Below, piece by piece: positions 1 through 8,464 of a stretch of DNA of 64,000 nucleotides. The stretch comes from Geoglobus acetivorans. Lineage in GTDB: Archaea > Halobacteriota > Archaeoglobi > Archaeoglobales > Archaeoglobaceae. The first letter of the stretch is position 1, and each line of letters begins with the position of its first letter. The stretch spans positions 1,796,816 through 1,860,815 of the forward strand of contig NZ_CP009552.1 of NCBI RefSeq assembly GCF_000789255.1, written 5' to 3'. A program made the position numbers and the translations under genes. Below the pieces are notes generated by a model. The model saw only the letters and a list, made by a program, of their open reading frames with translations, was not told where the DNA came from and did not search any database.

Positions 1-424
1 GAAGAAAGAGCGGCAGCATCAGGACGTATCCGTAGGCGACACCTGATATGAACAGGATCACGGCAAGGGATGCGTAGATGATAACTCTTGTCCGCGAAAG
101 CTCAATGTTTGATAAAATTTCAGTCCTCTCCTTCAGTGTCTGGTATGTCAGGTAAATTATGTAGGGCAGTGCAACCACAACGCCGAGGATTATTGAAATC
201 TTCAGTCTGAGCATCATCACCTCAAGCGGAGCCTGATAAATCAGTTCGGCTCCTTCAGGGAGGAGGTCCATCTTTATTTTCTCTATTATCTCGTTTGAGA
301 GTGTGGCGAAGGATATTCCCCAGACGACAGCGATGATTATGAAAATCCTCATCAGTTTTACTCTTAAATTTGCAAGAACCTCTGCAACTTCTGTTACGGT
401 GATCTCTGACATCTGGTCTGACAT
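1..424 (-). CDS. tatC: Sec-independent (Tat) translocase subunit TatC, 3' end outside window
   Basis: TatC is the multispanning membrane receptor that binds twin-arginine signal peptides and works with TatA to export folded proteins. Only the first ~141 codons are in the window; the gene runs off the left edge. Visible are a first membrane segment at residues ~24-42, the conserved extracytoplasmic loop ending in APLE (65-68), and a second hydrophobic segment (78-95) containing the family LP (86-87). Start chosen at the ATG at 424 (MSDQMSEI); an in-frame ATG at 412 is an alternative. A TATA-like box at 447-457 lies about 28 bp upstream, so the message is probably leaderless. It is divergent from the PLP-enzyme gene at 510. 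Confidence 0.85.
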   Translation of the reverse strand, partial: MSDQMSEITVTEVAEVLANLRVKLMRIFIIIAVVWGISFATLSNEIIEKIKMDLLPEGAELIYQAPLEVMMLRLKISIILGVVVALPYIIYLTYQTLKERTEILSNIELSRTRVIIYASLAVILFISGVAYGYVLMLPLFL

Positions 425-446
425 CTGTCTGGCTGTTTCACTTCAG

Positions 447-483
447 AGTATAAAAAGTGTTTGAACTGCAGTTAAAATTTAAG
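447..483. promoter_or_regulatory. Divergent archaeal promoters for tatC and the PLP lyase gene
   Basis: A TATAAAAA tract at 449-456 reads TTTTTATA on the minus strand, ~28 bp before the tatC ATG. A TTAAAATTTAA tract at 472-482 lies ~33 bp before the plus-strand ATG at 510. Both fit archaeal box A spacing; inferred from sequence only. Confidence 0.5.
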
Positions 484-509
484 TATGATTAATTTCTTAT
501 CGATTATTC

Positions 510-1868
510 ATGAAAGAACTTGAAGAACTTCTCTCGGAACTTGATGGTATGGACATAGACCCGCATTCGGGAAAGCTTTTCGCCTACATATATGAAACGG
601 GTGATGAAAGACTGCGAGAACTGGCTCTTGAAGTTTTGAAAAGGTTCTACAACAAAAACATCCTCGACTTCACGGTATTCAGGAGCGCAATATTCTTTGA
701 AAGAGAGGTGATAAACTTCTGCAAAACTCTTCTCAATGCGGATGAAAATGCGGTGGGAACGTTTACATATGGTGGAACTGAGAGCATAATGCTTGCTGTT
801 CTCTCTGCAAGAAATTATTTCAGAAAGAGGAATGGTGACAAAACTCCCGAAATGGTTGTGCCGTTCACGATCCACCCCTCTTTTATCAAGTCTGCCCATT
901 ATTTTGGTCTGAAGGTCAGAATGGTTGACATTGATGAAAATTGCAAGGCAGACGTGGATGCTGTAAACTCTGCTGTGAATGAGAATACGGCCCTTATAGC
1001 TCTTTCAGCACCAAACTGGCCCTACGGGACTGTTGATCCGGTCAAGGCTGTGGCTGAAATTGCTGAAGATAGCAATGTGCTGCTTCATGTTGATGCCTGT
1101 CTGGGCGGATTCATACTGCCCTTCTTTGAAAAGCTTGGTGAACGGGTGGAAAAATTCGATTTCAGAGTTGAAGGGGTTACGTCGGTCTCGATAGACGCAC
1201 ACAAGTATGGGTACACACCCAAGGGGGCTTCGTCCGTAATTTTCAGAAATGCCGAGCTTAAAAAGCATGCCATCTTCGTCGATACCGCAAATCCCGGTTA
1301 CGTTTTTGTCAACCCGGCGGTGCTGTCTTCAAGGTCTGTGGGTCCACTTGCATCTGCATTCGCCGTAATGGCGTATCTCGGGATGGAGGGCTATCTGAAC
1401 CTCGCCAGAAAAATCCTTTCAGCACGGGATAAAATTTACAGGGGAATGAGAGACCTCGGTTTTGAAAGCGTTGGTCCAATCGAATCTCAGGTGCTCTCCC
1501 TTTACAGCGAGAGTGTGGACATTCTCGGTTTCATGGAGGGTATGAGAAAAAGAGGGTGGCACTTCCACCTTCAGAGGGGTGTGGAGAAATTCGGCATAAA
1601 GCCAAACATTCACCTGACAGTCTCACCCGTACACGATAGGACTGCGGAGGATTTCGTCAGAGATGCAGGGGAGGCTGTGAATGAAAGAGGTTCTATAAAT
1701 GCTGAAGAGCTTTTCAAAAAGATTGCGGAAGGAAAGATTCAGGAACTTCTGAATGAGTTCCGGGAAGGAAAGATTGACTCAAGCATGGCACCGCTTCTTC
1801 TTGAGCAGTTAGACGAGGAAATGGCAAATGAAATCGTCAAGGAACTGGTGGTGGGATGGTATCGGTGA
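510..1868 (+). CDS. PLP-dependent lyase/decarboxylase, sphingosine-1-phosphate lyase-like
   Basis: 452-aa fold-type I PLP enzyme of the group II decarboxylase superfamily. Seen: the N-terminal HSGKLFAYIYE segment (19-29) and FRSAIFFEREV (58-68) characteristic of sphingosine-1-phosphate-lyase-like members, the cofactor-binding TYGGTESIM (86-94), HVDACLGGF (193-201) with the PLP-nitrogen Asp, and DAHKYGYTPKGAS (229-241) with Schiff-base Lys232. The family cleaves phosphorylated long-chain bases or decarboxylates amino acids; the archaeal substrate is unknown and tyrosine/aspartate decarboxylase activity (MfnA-type) cannot be excluded, though the N-terminal motifs favour the lyase group. A ~60-residue C-terminal helical tail is extra. 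The 3' end overlaps the MFS gene by 13 bp, suggesting a coupled carrier. Confidence 0.8.
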   Translation: MKELEELLSELDGMDIDPHSGKLFAYIYETGDERLRELALEVLKRFYNKNILDFTVFRSAIFFEREVINFCKTLLNADENAVGTFTYGGTESIMLAVLSARNYFRKRNGDKTPEMVVPFTIHPSFIKSAHYFGLKVRMVDIDENCKADVDAVNSAVNENTALIALSAPNWPYGTVDPVKAVAEIAEDSNVLLHVDACLGGFILPFFEKLGERVEKFDFRVEGVTSVSIDAHKYGYTPKGASSVIFRNAELKKHAIFVDTANPGYVFVNPAVLSSRSVGPLASAFAVMAYLGMEGYLNLARKILSARDKIYRGMRDLGFESVGPIESQVLSLYSESVDILGFMEGMRKRGWHFHLQRGVEKFGIKPNIHLTVSPVHDRTAEDFVRDAGEAVNERGSINAEELFKKIAEGKIQELLNEFREGKIDSSMAPLLLEQLDEEMANEIVKELVVGWYR

Positions 1869-3019
1869 GAAAAACCTTGCTCCTTGCAGGCCTCGTGCTC
1901 ATAACATTTGCCTCCCAGGCAATCTGGGTAACGTTCTCTCCGGTAACGACCCTGGTTGCCCGGAATCTCGGAGTTTCTGCTGAACTTGTTGGTTATCTGG
2001 CAGTAACATACCCTCTCTTCTTTCTGATTCTGACGGTTCCCTCGGGAATTCTCCTCGACAGAAACTTCAGGCTGTGGCTTCTGTTTGGCACAGTTATGAC
2101 GTTCATCGGTGGTGCGGGAAGACTTCTGGATTACACAAATTATTTCTGGCTCCTTCTGTGCCAGCTTTTTTCTGCAACCGGCCAGCCATTCCTTCTGAAT
2201 GCGTTCGTTCCCTTTGCATCCAGGATGTATGCTGAAAGGAGGTCTGTGGTTATATCAGTGCTGAGTCTTTCCATGTATCTCGGTACAGTTTTCTCTCTCC
2301 TGGTTGGATACGAGTTTTACGCAGATGGCGGTTTGTTTGCCCTTATTTCGCCTCCTGCTATGCTTTCAGCTATCGGCTTTGCATTATTTGTCTCTGGCTA
2401 CAGGGTGCTTGATTCTGTCTCAGTTGATCAGCGTGCATTCAGGTTTTCTGACGTTGTCGGGAGAAAGGACCTGTGGATAATTGGAATAATCCTCGGACTT
2501 GGGGTTGCTGCATTTGACAACCTCGCAACATGGCTTCAGCCGGCTCTTGAATCCGTGAAGCTCGGTGAGATTGCAGGAGATGCCGTAGCAGTTTCGATCG
2601 TTCTCGGTCTTGTTGGTGTGGCTCTCATTCCAGGATTCATCTCCGCTAAAAATGCGAGAACCCGGTACATGAGATGTGTGGTTCCACTTATTGCCGGATT
2701 CTTTGTCATACTTGCCATCCTTCCATCGAAGCTGCTGGTCTTCGTCTTTCTGGGACTTGCAGGATTGCTTATGCTCCCGGCATATCCCCTTATAATGGAC
2801 TGGATAGGTTACTTCCATGAAAAGAGAATACAGGGTAGTGCCACGGGGTTTGTAGGGCTTGTTAGCAGAGCAATATCGGTTATGCTGATGTTCATTGCTC
2901 CGTACTTTATTTACAGTGCAAGGGCTTACTTCACCTTCCTGGCTTCAGTCGTAACAATTGCTTTCGTCTTTACGATGATTCTCCCCGATGACAGAAAAAT
3001 GGAAAAAAATCATTCATAA
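1856..3019 (+). CDS. MFS family transporter
   Basis: 387-aa polytopic membrane protein with 11-12 predicted hydrophobic helices, first at residues ~7-30. The loop after the second helix, GILLDRNFRLWLLFG, matches the MFS motif-A position (G-x-L-x-D-R) although the basic cluster is weak. Major facilitator proteins move small solutes by symport, antiport or uniport; the substrate cannot be read from sequence. The ATG at 1856 lies inside the end of the PLP lyase gene (13-bp overlap), so the two are probably translated together and the carrier may handle that enzyme's substrate or product. Its 3' end overlaps the convergent acyl-CoA dehydrogenase by 10 bp. Confidence 0.8.
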   Translation: MVSVRKTLLLAGLVLITFASQAIWVTFSPVTTLVARNLGVSAELVGYLAVTYPLFFLILTVPSGILLDRNFRLWLLFGTVMTFIGGAGRLLDYTNYFWLLLCQLFSATGQPFLLNAFVPFASRMYAERRSVVISVLSLSMYLGTVFSLLVGYEFYADGGLFALISPPAMLSAIGFALFVSGYRVLDSVSVDQRAFRFSDVVGRKDLWIIGIILGLGVAAFDNLATWLQPALESVKLGEIAGDAVAVSIVLGLVGVALIPGFISAKNARTRYMRCVVPLIAGFFVILAILPSKLLVFVFLGLAGLLMLPAYPLIMDWIGYFHEKRIQGSATGFVGLVSRAISVMLMFIAPYFIYSARAYFTFLASVVTIAFVFTMILPDDRKMEKNHS

Positions 3020-4266
3020 ACTTTTTCAAATTCTTTATACCAGTCCATTGCGTCCTTTTCGTAGTCTCTGTCTTTTGATGGTATGTCGAGCATTTTGTAT
3101 GCTTCATGCTGTATCAGGAGCTTCATGATTTCATTGCTTCCTGTCCAGATCGGGGCAAGACGCATGTCCCTGAGCATCCTCTCCACCGGATAGACCTGCG
3201 TGTATCCAATTCCTCCGAGAATCTGCATGGCGTTGTTTATGATCTCCCAGCCAAAGTCTGTTGCAATCATTTTTGCCTCACTCACAAGCCTTCTCGGATC
3301 CATGCTGCTCCTTCCAGCGTCGTATTCATCAACGGCCTTCGCTGCCGTGTAAACCAGCGATCTGGCAGAATCAAGCTTTGCCACGCTTTCAGCAACCTTG
3401 AAGCTCACACCCTGAAACTCTCTTATCTTTCTTCCGAATGCCTTTCTCTTGGCTGAATATCTCATGGCGATTTCGATACCCGCTCTCGCAAGCCCCAGAG
3501 CTCCGGCAGCAGATGTCAACCTTTCAGGAATCATCATTCTGTTGAATATCACCCTTGCGTTGTTGACCTCGCCGACCCGGTACTCATCCGGGACTTCCAC
3601 ATCGTTGAAGGCTATTCTTGCCGTACCCATGCCTCTGAACCCCATGAGGTTGTGCAGGTCTTCGATCTCCACGCCCATATCCCTCTCAACCAGAAAAGCG
3701 GTCATGGCCTTGTGTCCGGGGGCGTTTGGATCTGTTCTTGCGTATATGAGGTAGAAATCGGCGACCTTTCCACCGGCTATGAATCTCTTTGCTCCGTTCA
3801 GGATCCATTTGTTGCCCCTCTTTTCGGCTCTGGTTGTCGTGCCGAAGAAATCACTTCCGCCTCTCGGCTCTGTAAGTCCTTCTGCGGCGATCTTCTTCCC
3901 CTTTATGATTGGTTTGAGGAACTCCTCTTTCTGCCACTCCTGACCAAAGCGGTATATTGCCTCTCCCACAATGCTGATCATGGAGTAGGCACATCCAAGC
4001 CCCATACCGAGAACGCCAACCTCCTCGACAGCCACGCTTTCTGCAAGCCATGTCAATCCCCGTCCTCCGTACTCTTCCGGAAACCTCAATCCGAGAAGGC
4101 CTTTTTCTCCTGCATCTCTTATGAAGTCGAGGGGGTAATCCACCTCGTCCCTGTCCATCTTCCTGAGCAGTTCCGGATCAACAGAGCTTGCAAACCCCTT
4201 TACCTCCTCTCTCAGCTTTACAATCTCCTCGTCAAGGAAAAAGTTGTTCTCCAGCAACACTACCAC
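3010..4266 (-). CDS. Acyl-CoA dehydrogenase
   Basis: 418-aa flavoprotein of the acyl-CoA dehydrogenase family, catalysing alpha,beta-dehydrogenation of acyl-CoA with FAD and electron transfer flavoprotein. Seen: helical N-domain, the FAD/substrate motif GLTEPRGGSD in the middle domain, RKAFGRKIREFQGV and the C-terminal QILGGIGYTQVYPVERMLRD. At the position where medium- and short-chain enzymes have the catalytic Glu (YEGT.EI) this protein has IWTGSNEI, so the base is either elsewhere (as in isovaleryl-CoA-type enzymes) or absent. Start is GTG at 4266 overlapping the upstream ligase stop; GTG at 4260 is also possible. Downstream partner of the acyl-CoA ligase in one transcript. Confidence 0.88.
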   Translation of the reverse strand: MVVLLENNFFLDEEIVKLREEVKGFASSVDPELLRKMDRDEVDYPLDFIRDAGEKGLLGLRFPEEYGGRGLTWLAESVAVEEVGVLGMGLGCAYSMISIVGEAIYRFGQEWQKEEFLKPIIKGKKIAAEGLTEPRGGSDFFGTTTRAEKRGNKWILNGAKRFIAGGKVADFYLIYARTDPNAPGHKAMTAFLVERDMGVEIEDLHNLMGFRGMGTARIAFNDVEVPDEYRVGEVNNARVIFNRMMIPERLTSAAGALGLARAGIEIAMRYSAKRKAFGRKIREFQGVSFKVAESVAKLDSARSLVYTAAKAVDEYDAGRSSMDPRRLVSEAKMIATDFGWEIINNAMQILGGIGYTQVYPVERMLRDMRLAPIWTGSNEIMKLLIQHEAYKMLDIPSKDRDYEKDAMDWYKEFEKVYE

Positions 4267-5723
4267 CCCAGCCTGTTTTTAAGCTCAAGCTTGCTTATTT
4301 TACCCGTACTAGTAAGAGGCATTTCATCAACAAATACGATTTCGTCCGGAATCCACCATTTGGCTATTCTCCCCTCTTCAGCGGCCTTTTTGAGGTATTC
4401 TGTTACAGCACTTTTTTCAATTTCTTTGTAGGCTTTTATAACTGCTACTGGTCTTTCATCCCATTTTTCGTCCCTCTTACCGACAACGGCGACAAGCTCC
4501 ACACCGTCAACCTCCGAAATCACGCTTTCGAGAATGCTCGTTGGAATCCACTCTCCACCACTTTTTATGGCGTCTTTAAACCTGTCGAGTATCTTGATAC
4601 CACCATCCGGCATCTCAATACCTATGTCTCCGGTGATGAACCACCCGTCTTCCGTGTAGCTTTCCCTCGTCTTCTGCTCATCCCTGTAATATTCCATCGG
4701 AAGCCAGGGTGCCCTGAAGAGAATTTCCCCCATCTCTGAGTTTTCAAATTTCTTTATCTTAAACTCTGCAAATGGCACCGGGTGTGTAATCTCCCTCAGC
4801 ATATCTTCGCTTTTGGTGTAGGATGTGTAAATCGAAATTGAGGCTGCAAGCATGTCTGTGGCCCCATATATCATCGAGAACCCTATGTTTCGCTCTTTCA
4901 TTTTTTCTGCAAGCTTTTTCGTAACCGCACTCCCTCCGACAAGAGCCTTGATGTTGCCAAAATCCTGGCTGCTCTCAATGAGCATGTGCACCATCGTTGG
5001 AACGGCGTTTATCCATGTGGCTCCCTCGTTATTTATGGTCTCCACCACTGCACCTGGCTCAAATTTTCCTCCCAGAACCAGTTTCAGTCCCAGATATGGG
5101 GCTATGAAGACTGAACCCCATGAGACTATGTGGTACATCGGAATCTGTGGAAATATGACATCATTCCGGGTTAGCTTTGCAGGGGTTTCCTGGGTTGTAA
5201 GCTGAGTGGCGATGCTCAAAGCACCATCTATGAATTTCTCGTGGCTGTACTTTACTGCCTTGGGCAGACCGGTGGTACCGCTGGTAAACATTATAACCGC
5301 ATCATCCTGCTGTTCTGTCGTATCCAGTATTTTCTCCCCTCTTCCAACCTCGTCAATGCTTATGGGTCTGCCATCAAATTTTTTGGTGAGCAATTCGAAA
5401 TCCCTGGAGAATATCAGGGTCCTTGCATCTGACCTTTCAAGCGTGTACAGTATCTGTTCAGGAGGAAGCCTGATGTTTACGGGATAAACAATTCCACCTG
5501 CAATCGGGATGGCATACACAAGCTTCATGAATTCGAGGGTGTTCCAGTCCGCAACAGCAACAACTTCTCCTTTTTTCAAACCGAGTTCTTCCTTAAGCCA
5601 GCCAGCAAGTTTCAGAACATCCTCGAAAAGCTCTCTGTAATTCGTTCTGCCCTCAGGGCCTACAACCTCGACATCCGAAAAGAGTTTCGAGGCTCTTTCC
5701 AGCAGGTTACCAAAAGTTCTCAT
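4260..5723 (-). CDS. AMP-forming acyl-CoA synthetase (fatty acid-CoA ligase family)
   Basis: 487-aa member of the ANL superfamily that activates a carboxylic acid to acyl-AMP and then acyl-CoA. Seen: AMP-binding P-loop TSGTTGLPKA (~147-156), the GWFITGD hinge region, KSGGEWIPTSILES typical of medium/long-chain acyl-CoA ligases, and the C-terminal TSTGKISK with the adenylation Lys. The reading frame is open to 5768, but an ATG at 5723 (MRTFGNLLERAS) sits 26 bp downstream of a TTAAATA box, so leaderless start there is preferred. Co-directional with and overlapping the acyl-CoA dehydrogenase; together they look like entry steps of fatty-acid or branched-acid beta-oxidation, a known trait of Archaeoglobales. 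Confidence 0.87.
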   Translation of the reverse strand: MRTFGNLLERASKLFSDVEVVGPEGRTNYRELFEDVLKLAGWLKEELGLKKGEVVAVADWNTLEFMKLVYAIPIAGGIVYPVNIRLPPEQILYTLERSDARTLIFSRDFELLTKKFDGRPISIDEVGRGEKILDTTEQQDDAVIMFTSGTTGLPKAVKYSHEKFIDGALSIATQLTTQETPAKLTRNDVIFPQIPMYHIVSWGSVFIAPYLGLKLVLGGKFEPGAVVETINNEGATWINAVPTMVHMLIESSQDFGNIKALVGGSAVTKKLAEKMKERNIGFSMIYGATDMLAASISIYTSYTKSEDMLREITHPVPFAEFKIKKFENSEMGEILFRAPWLPMEYYRDEQKTRESYTEDGWFITGDIGIEMPDGGIKILDRFKDAIKSGGEWIPTSILESVISEVDGVELVAVVGKRDEKWDERPVAVIKAYKEIEKSAVTEYLKKAAEEGRIAKWWIPDEIVFVDEMPLTSTGKISKLELKNRLGW

Positions 5724-5745
5724 GGACGTAAAGTTATACTGCCAG

Positions 5746-5752
5746 TATTTAA
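5746..5752 (-). promoter_or_regulatory. TATA box of acyl-CoA ligase/dehydrogenase operon
   Basis: TTAAATA on the minus strand, centred ~26 bp upstream of the ATG at 5723. This spacing decides the start choice in favour of 5723 over the upstream in-frame codon at 5768, which would lie inside or upstream of the promoter. Confidence 0.5.
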
Positions 5753-5822
5753 CATTTGTTATAATCAATAATTTACAACACGGAACATGCCGGAAAGCTT
5801 GGAAAATCAGCAGAATGTGCGG

Positions 5823-7907
5823 TCAGCCAGCCTCTTCAAGTATTTTCTCGACTATTCTCCTGCCAATGAGCTTTTCAGCAATACTTCTTTTTTCATGTAA
5901 GTCTTCTATGTTTTTAATCCCTGCATTGAGCAGTTTTCTTGCTCTCTTCCTTCCGACCCACTTCAGCCTTACAAGCTCGACGAGGTCTTCTTTCACCCCA
6001 TGCTTTACCCTTTCTTCAAGCTTTGAGGTTCTTGCAGTCATCGGATTCTCCATGAATTCGAGCATTTTTGTCAGAGCGTGGAGGAGCCATTCGGCAGTCT
6101 CGACTATCCTTCTGACGTCTCCCGGAGCGATGCCGTATTTTCCGCAGATGACATCTTCATCTCTCTCGTTTATCCAGTCGTAGAGCATGAGCGCCGTTTT
6201 GAATTCTTTAAGGAACCAGTCATATTCTGAAGAGTAGTATGAGGGAAAGTATGTAAGCTCCTCCTTGAAAAATCCGGCTTCGTCTTCTATCCAGTCGTCG
6301 CTTTTTCTGAGGTAAAGCAGCTCCATATCCGGTGTTCTGCATATCAGATGAAGGATTGCCATGTCTGTGAGCTCGGAAAACCTTTTTCCAGCTTCTTTGA
6401 ATATGAAGCCTGTTAATGGATCAATATACAGTCTGGATACGAGCTTTCCCATCTCTGTTGCGACAAGACTTCCATCGGCATTTACGAAGTCCCACTTAAC
6501 GAGCTGGAGGATTATCCTCTTTATTTCCCACTTCATCGTGAACTCGTTTTGATGTGCAAAGAACGTTGAGGAAAAGAAACTCTCGATTTCATCCTCGCTG
6601 TTTGCAATCTCCTCTGCAATGATGCTGAGGGTGTGAAACCTAAGATGGTTTTCACTTCCAAGCTTGGAGGTGACCTTCTCAGGTTCGCCCATTACGAATC
6701 TTTTAATCAATTCAAGAGCTTCGTTTTTCGTTTTTGATATTATCAGCGCTTCACCATGGCTGTCAAGCCCCGGCCTTCCAGCTCTTCCTGCCATCTGCTT
6801 GTATTCGCTTACATTGATAAACACGTTTCCCATTCCCGATTCGTATCTTCTTATTCCCTTGATTATGACTCTCCTTGCAGGCAGATTCACTCCTGCAGCC
6901 AGTGTTGGCGTTGCGGTTACTACCTTTATCCTGCCTTTTTTGAAGCCCTCTTCAACGATCTCTCTCTGATATCCAAGCAGGCCAGCGTGGTGAAATGCAG
7001 TTCCAAATCTAACGCACCTGGCAAGCTTGTTGCTCATCTCTCCGTCATTTTCAAGCAGAATCTCCTCGGAAAGTTCAGGATTCTCGTCTGAATATTCTCT
7101 GACAACAGGGATGAGTTTTTCCGCAAGACTCTCTGCATACCTCCTCGTGGATTCGAATATGAGAACCTGACCGCCATCCGAAAGGGTTTCCTTAACAAGG
7201 CTTTCAAGGTTTTTTCCGGCCTTTATTTCTGTAACTCTACCGTCGTTTATCCTCAGAACTTTTCCGGGATAGAATACGCCCTCGTAAAGTGGAACAGGCC
7301 GCCATTCGCTGGTCAGAAGTTCGGCATCGAGCCACTCTGCGATCTCGTCAGCGTTGGGAATTGTCGCAGAAAGCGCGATGATTCTTGCAGACGGGTTAAT
7401 TTTTCTCAGCTTTGCGACGAGAATCTCGATAACTGCCCCCCTTCTGGCGGAATCTATGAGGTGTGCCTCATCAATTACGAGCATGCTTATCTTTCTTATC
7501 CATCCTGCCTGGTTTCTGATGAGGGAATCTGCCTTTTCGCTCGTCGTCACAATTATGTCTGCTTCACCCAGCCAGTCGTCTTTGCTCTCGTAGTCTCCTG
7601 TGGATATTGCAACTCTGAGACCAATTTCCTCCCATTTTTTAAATTCCTTGAATTTTTCGCTTGCGAGAGCTTTCAGCGGTACGGTGTAGAGGCACTTTCC
7701 TCCTTTGATGGTTTCATGAACCATTGCAAGCTCAGCAATCAGAGTTTTACCACTCGCTGTGGGTATGGCGATGACGAAGTTTCTGTCTGAGAAAATTCCC
7801 TTCTCGACAGCTTCCTTCTGTGGAGGATACAGTTCGTTTATCCCCCTTTTCCTGAGCACATCGACTCCGAACTTCGAGATGAATGGTTCAAGCTCTTCAA
7901 CGTCCAT
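5823..7907 (-). CDS. hel308: Ski2-type ATP-dependent DNA helicase Hel308
   Basis: 694-aa superfamily 2 helicase that unwinds lagging strands at stalled forks in a 3'-5' direction and takes part in archaeal recombination and repair. Seen: Q-motif region YPPQKEAVEKG, Walker A IPTASGKT (48-55), DEAH box (146-149), SATIPN motif III, and motif VI QMAGRAGRPG; a winged-helix and ratchet region follow, ending in a helix-hairpin-helix-like stretch (LKWVGRKRARKLLNAGI) that acts as the domain-V brake in characterised homologues. Length matches the family. The ATG at 7907 is divergent from the thioredoxin gene with a 74-bp intergenic region. Confidence 0.95.
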   Translation of the reverse strand: MDVEELEPFISKFGVDVLRKRGINELYPPQKEAVEKGIFSDRNFVIAIPTASGKTLIAELAMVHETIKGGKCLYTVPLKALASEKFKEFKKWEEIGLRVAISTGDYESKDDWLGEADIIVTTSEKADSLIRNQAGWIRKISMLVIDEAHLIDSARRGAVIEILVAKLRKINPSARIIALSATIPNADEIAEWLDAELLTSEWRPVPLYEGVFYPGKVLRINDGRVTEIKAGKNLESLVKETLSDGGQVLIFESTRRYAESLAEKLIPVVREYSDENPELSEEILLENDGEMSNKLARCVRFGTAFHHAGLLGYQREIVEEGFKKGRIKVVTATPTLAAGVNLPARRVIIKGIRRYESGMGNVFINVSEYKQMAGRAGRPGLDSHGEALIISKTKNEALELIKRFVMGEPEKVTSKLGSENHLRFHTLSIIAEEIANSEDEIESFFSSTFFAHQNEFTMKWEIKRIILQLVKWDFVNADGSLVATEMGKLVSRLYIDPLTGFIFKEAGKRFSELTDMAILHLICRTPDMELLYLRKSDDWIEDEAGFFKEELTYFPSYYSSEYDWFLKEFKTALMLYDWINERDEDVICGKYGIAPGDVRRIVETAEWLLHALTKMLEFMENPMTARTSKLEERVKHGVKEDLVELVRLKWVGRKRARKLLNAGIKNIEDLHEKRSIAEKLIGRRIVEKILEEAG

Positions 7908-7950
7908 TTTCCAGCTGTTCGTTTTTTCATTTTATAGCAGTTTCGCAAAA

Positions 7951-7963
7951 CTTTTTTAAAAAT
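7951..7963 (+). promoter_or_regulatory. TATA box of thioredoxin-like gene
   Basis: CTTTTTTAAAAATG centred ~25 bp upstream of the ATG at 7982, supporting a leaderless message starting there instead of at the earlier in-frame codons inside hel308. Confidence 0.5.
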
Positions 7964-7981
7964 GTTAGATTAGGACTGGAC

Positions 7982-8410
7982 ATGAACAAAACCCTCTTAT
8001 CCTCTGCACTCATAGTTGCAGGTCTGGCTCTCATAGCTTACGGAATTCTGCCGAATTCTGGCTCATTTGATGAGAGTGAATGGTACAGTCTCGGAAAAGC
8101 TCTGGAGCTTGCAAAAAAGGAGAATAAAATGGTCTTCGTCTTTGTAAGCTCCGACACCTGTGTTTACTGTGAAAAAATGAAGGTTGAGGTCTTCAGCGAT
8201 AAGCAGCTAATGGATAAACTCAAATCCAAATACATCCCGGCAATAGTCAATGCTGAGAAAGATGTTGAGGATGTAAGGCAAATTGCAAAGCTTTTTGGAG
8301 GTGACTTTGGCTATCCTGCGTTTGTCATCTACTCTCCGGATGGTGTCCCTGTCAATGGCTGGTCAGGTTTCGTAACCAAAGAGGAGCTTGAGAAAATTCT
8401 TGACATCTGA
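7982..8410 (+). CDS. Membrane-anchored thioredoxin-fold protein
   Basis: 142-aa protein with one N-terminal hydrophobic segment (residues ~5-24, signal anchor or cleavable signal) followed by a thioredoxin-like domain. Seen: the redox motif C60-V-Y-C63 within SSDTCVYCEKM, and a cis-Pro loop GYPAFVIYSPDG. This resembles the SoxW/DsbE-like or DUF255-like extracytoplasmic thioredoxins that reduce or isomerise disulfides or deliver electrons to surface proteins; the partner is unknown. The longer open frame from 7883 overlaps hel308 and is rejected because the promoter lies at 7951-7963. A T-rich stretch follows the stop, and egsA begins 54 bp downstream with its own GGTGACT ribosome site. Confidence 0.8.
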   Translation: MNKTLLSSALIVAGLALIAYGILPNSGSFDESEWYSLGKALELAKKENKMVFVFVSSDTCVYCEKMKVEVFSDKQLMDKLKSKYIPAIVNAEKDVEDVRQIAKLFGGDFGYPAFVIYSPDGVPVNGWSGFVTKEELEKILDI

Positions 8411-8464
8411 AAAATTTTTATTTCATCGTTGCCTGATTTTATCTGGCGTTTCCGGTGACTCCTC

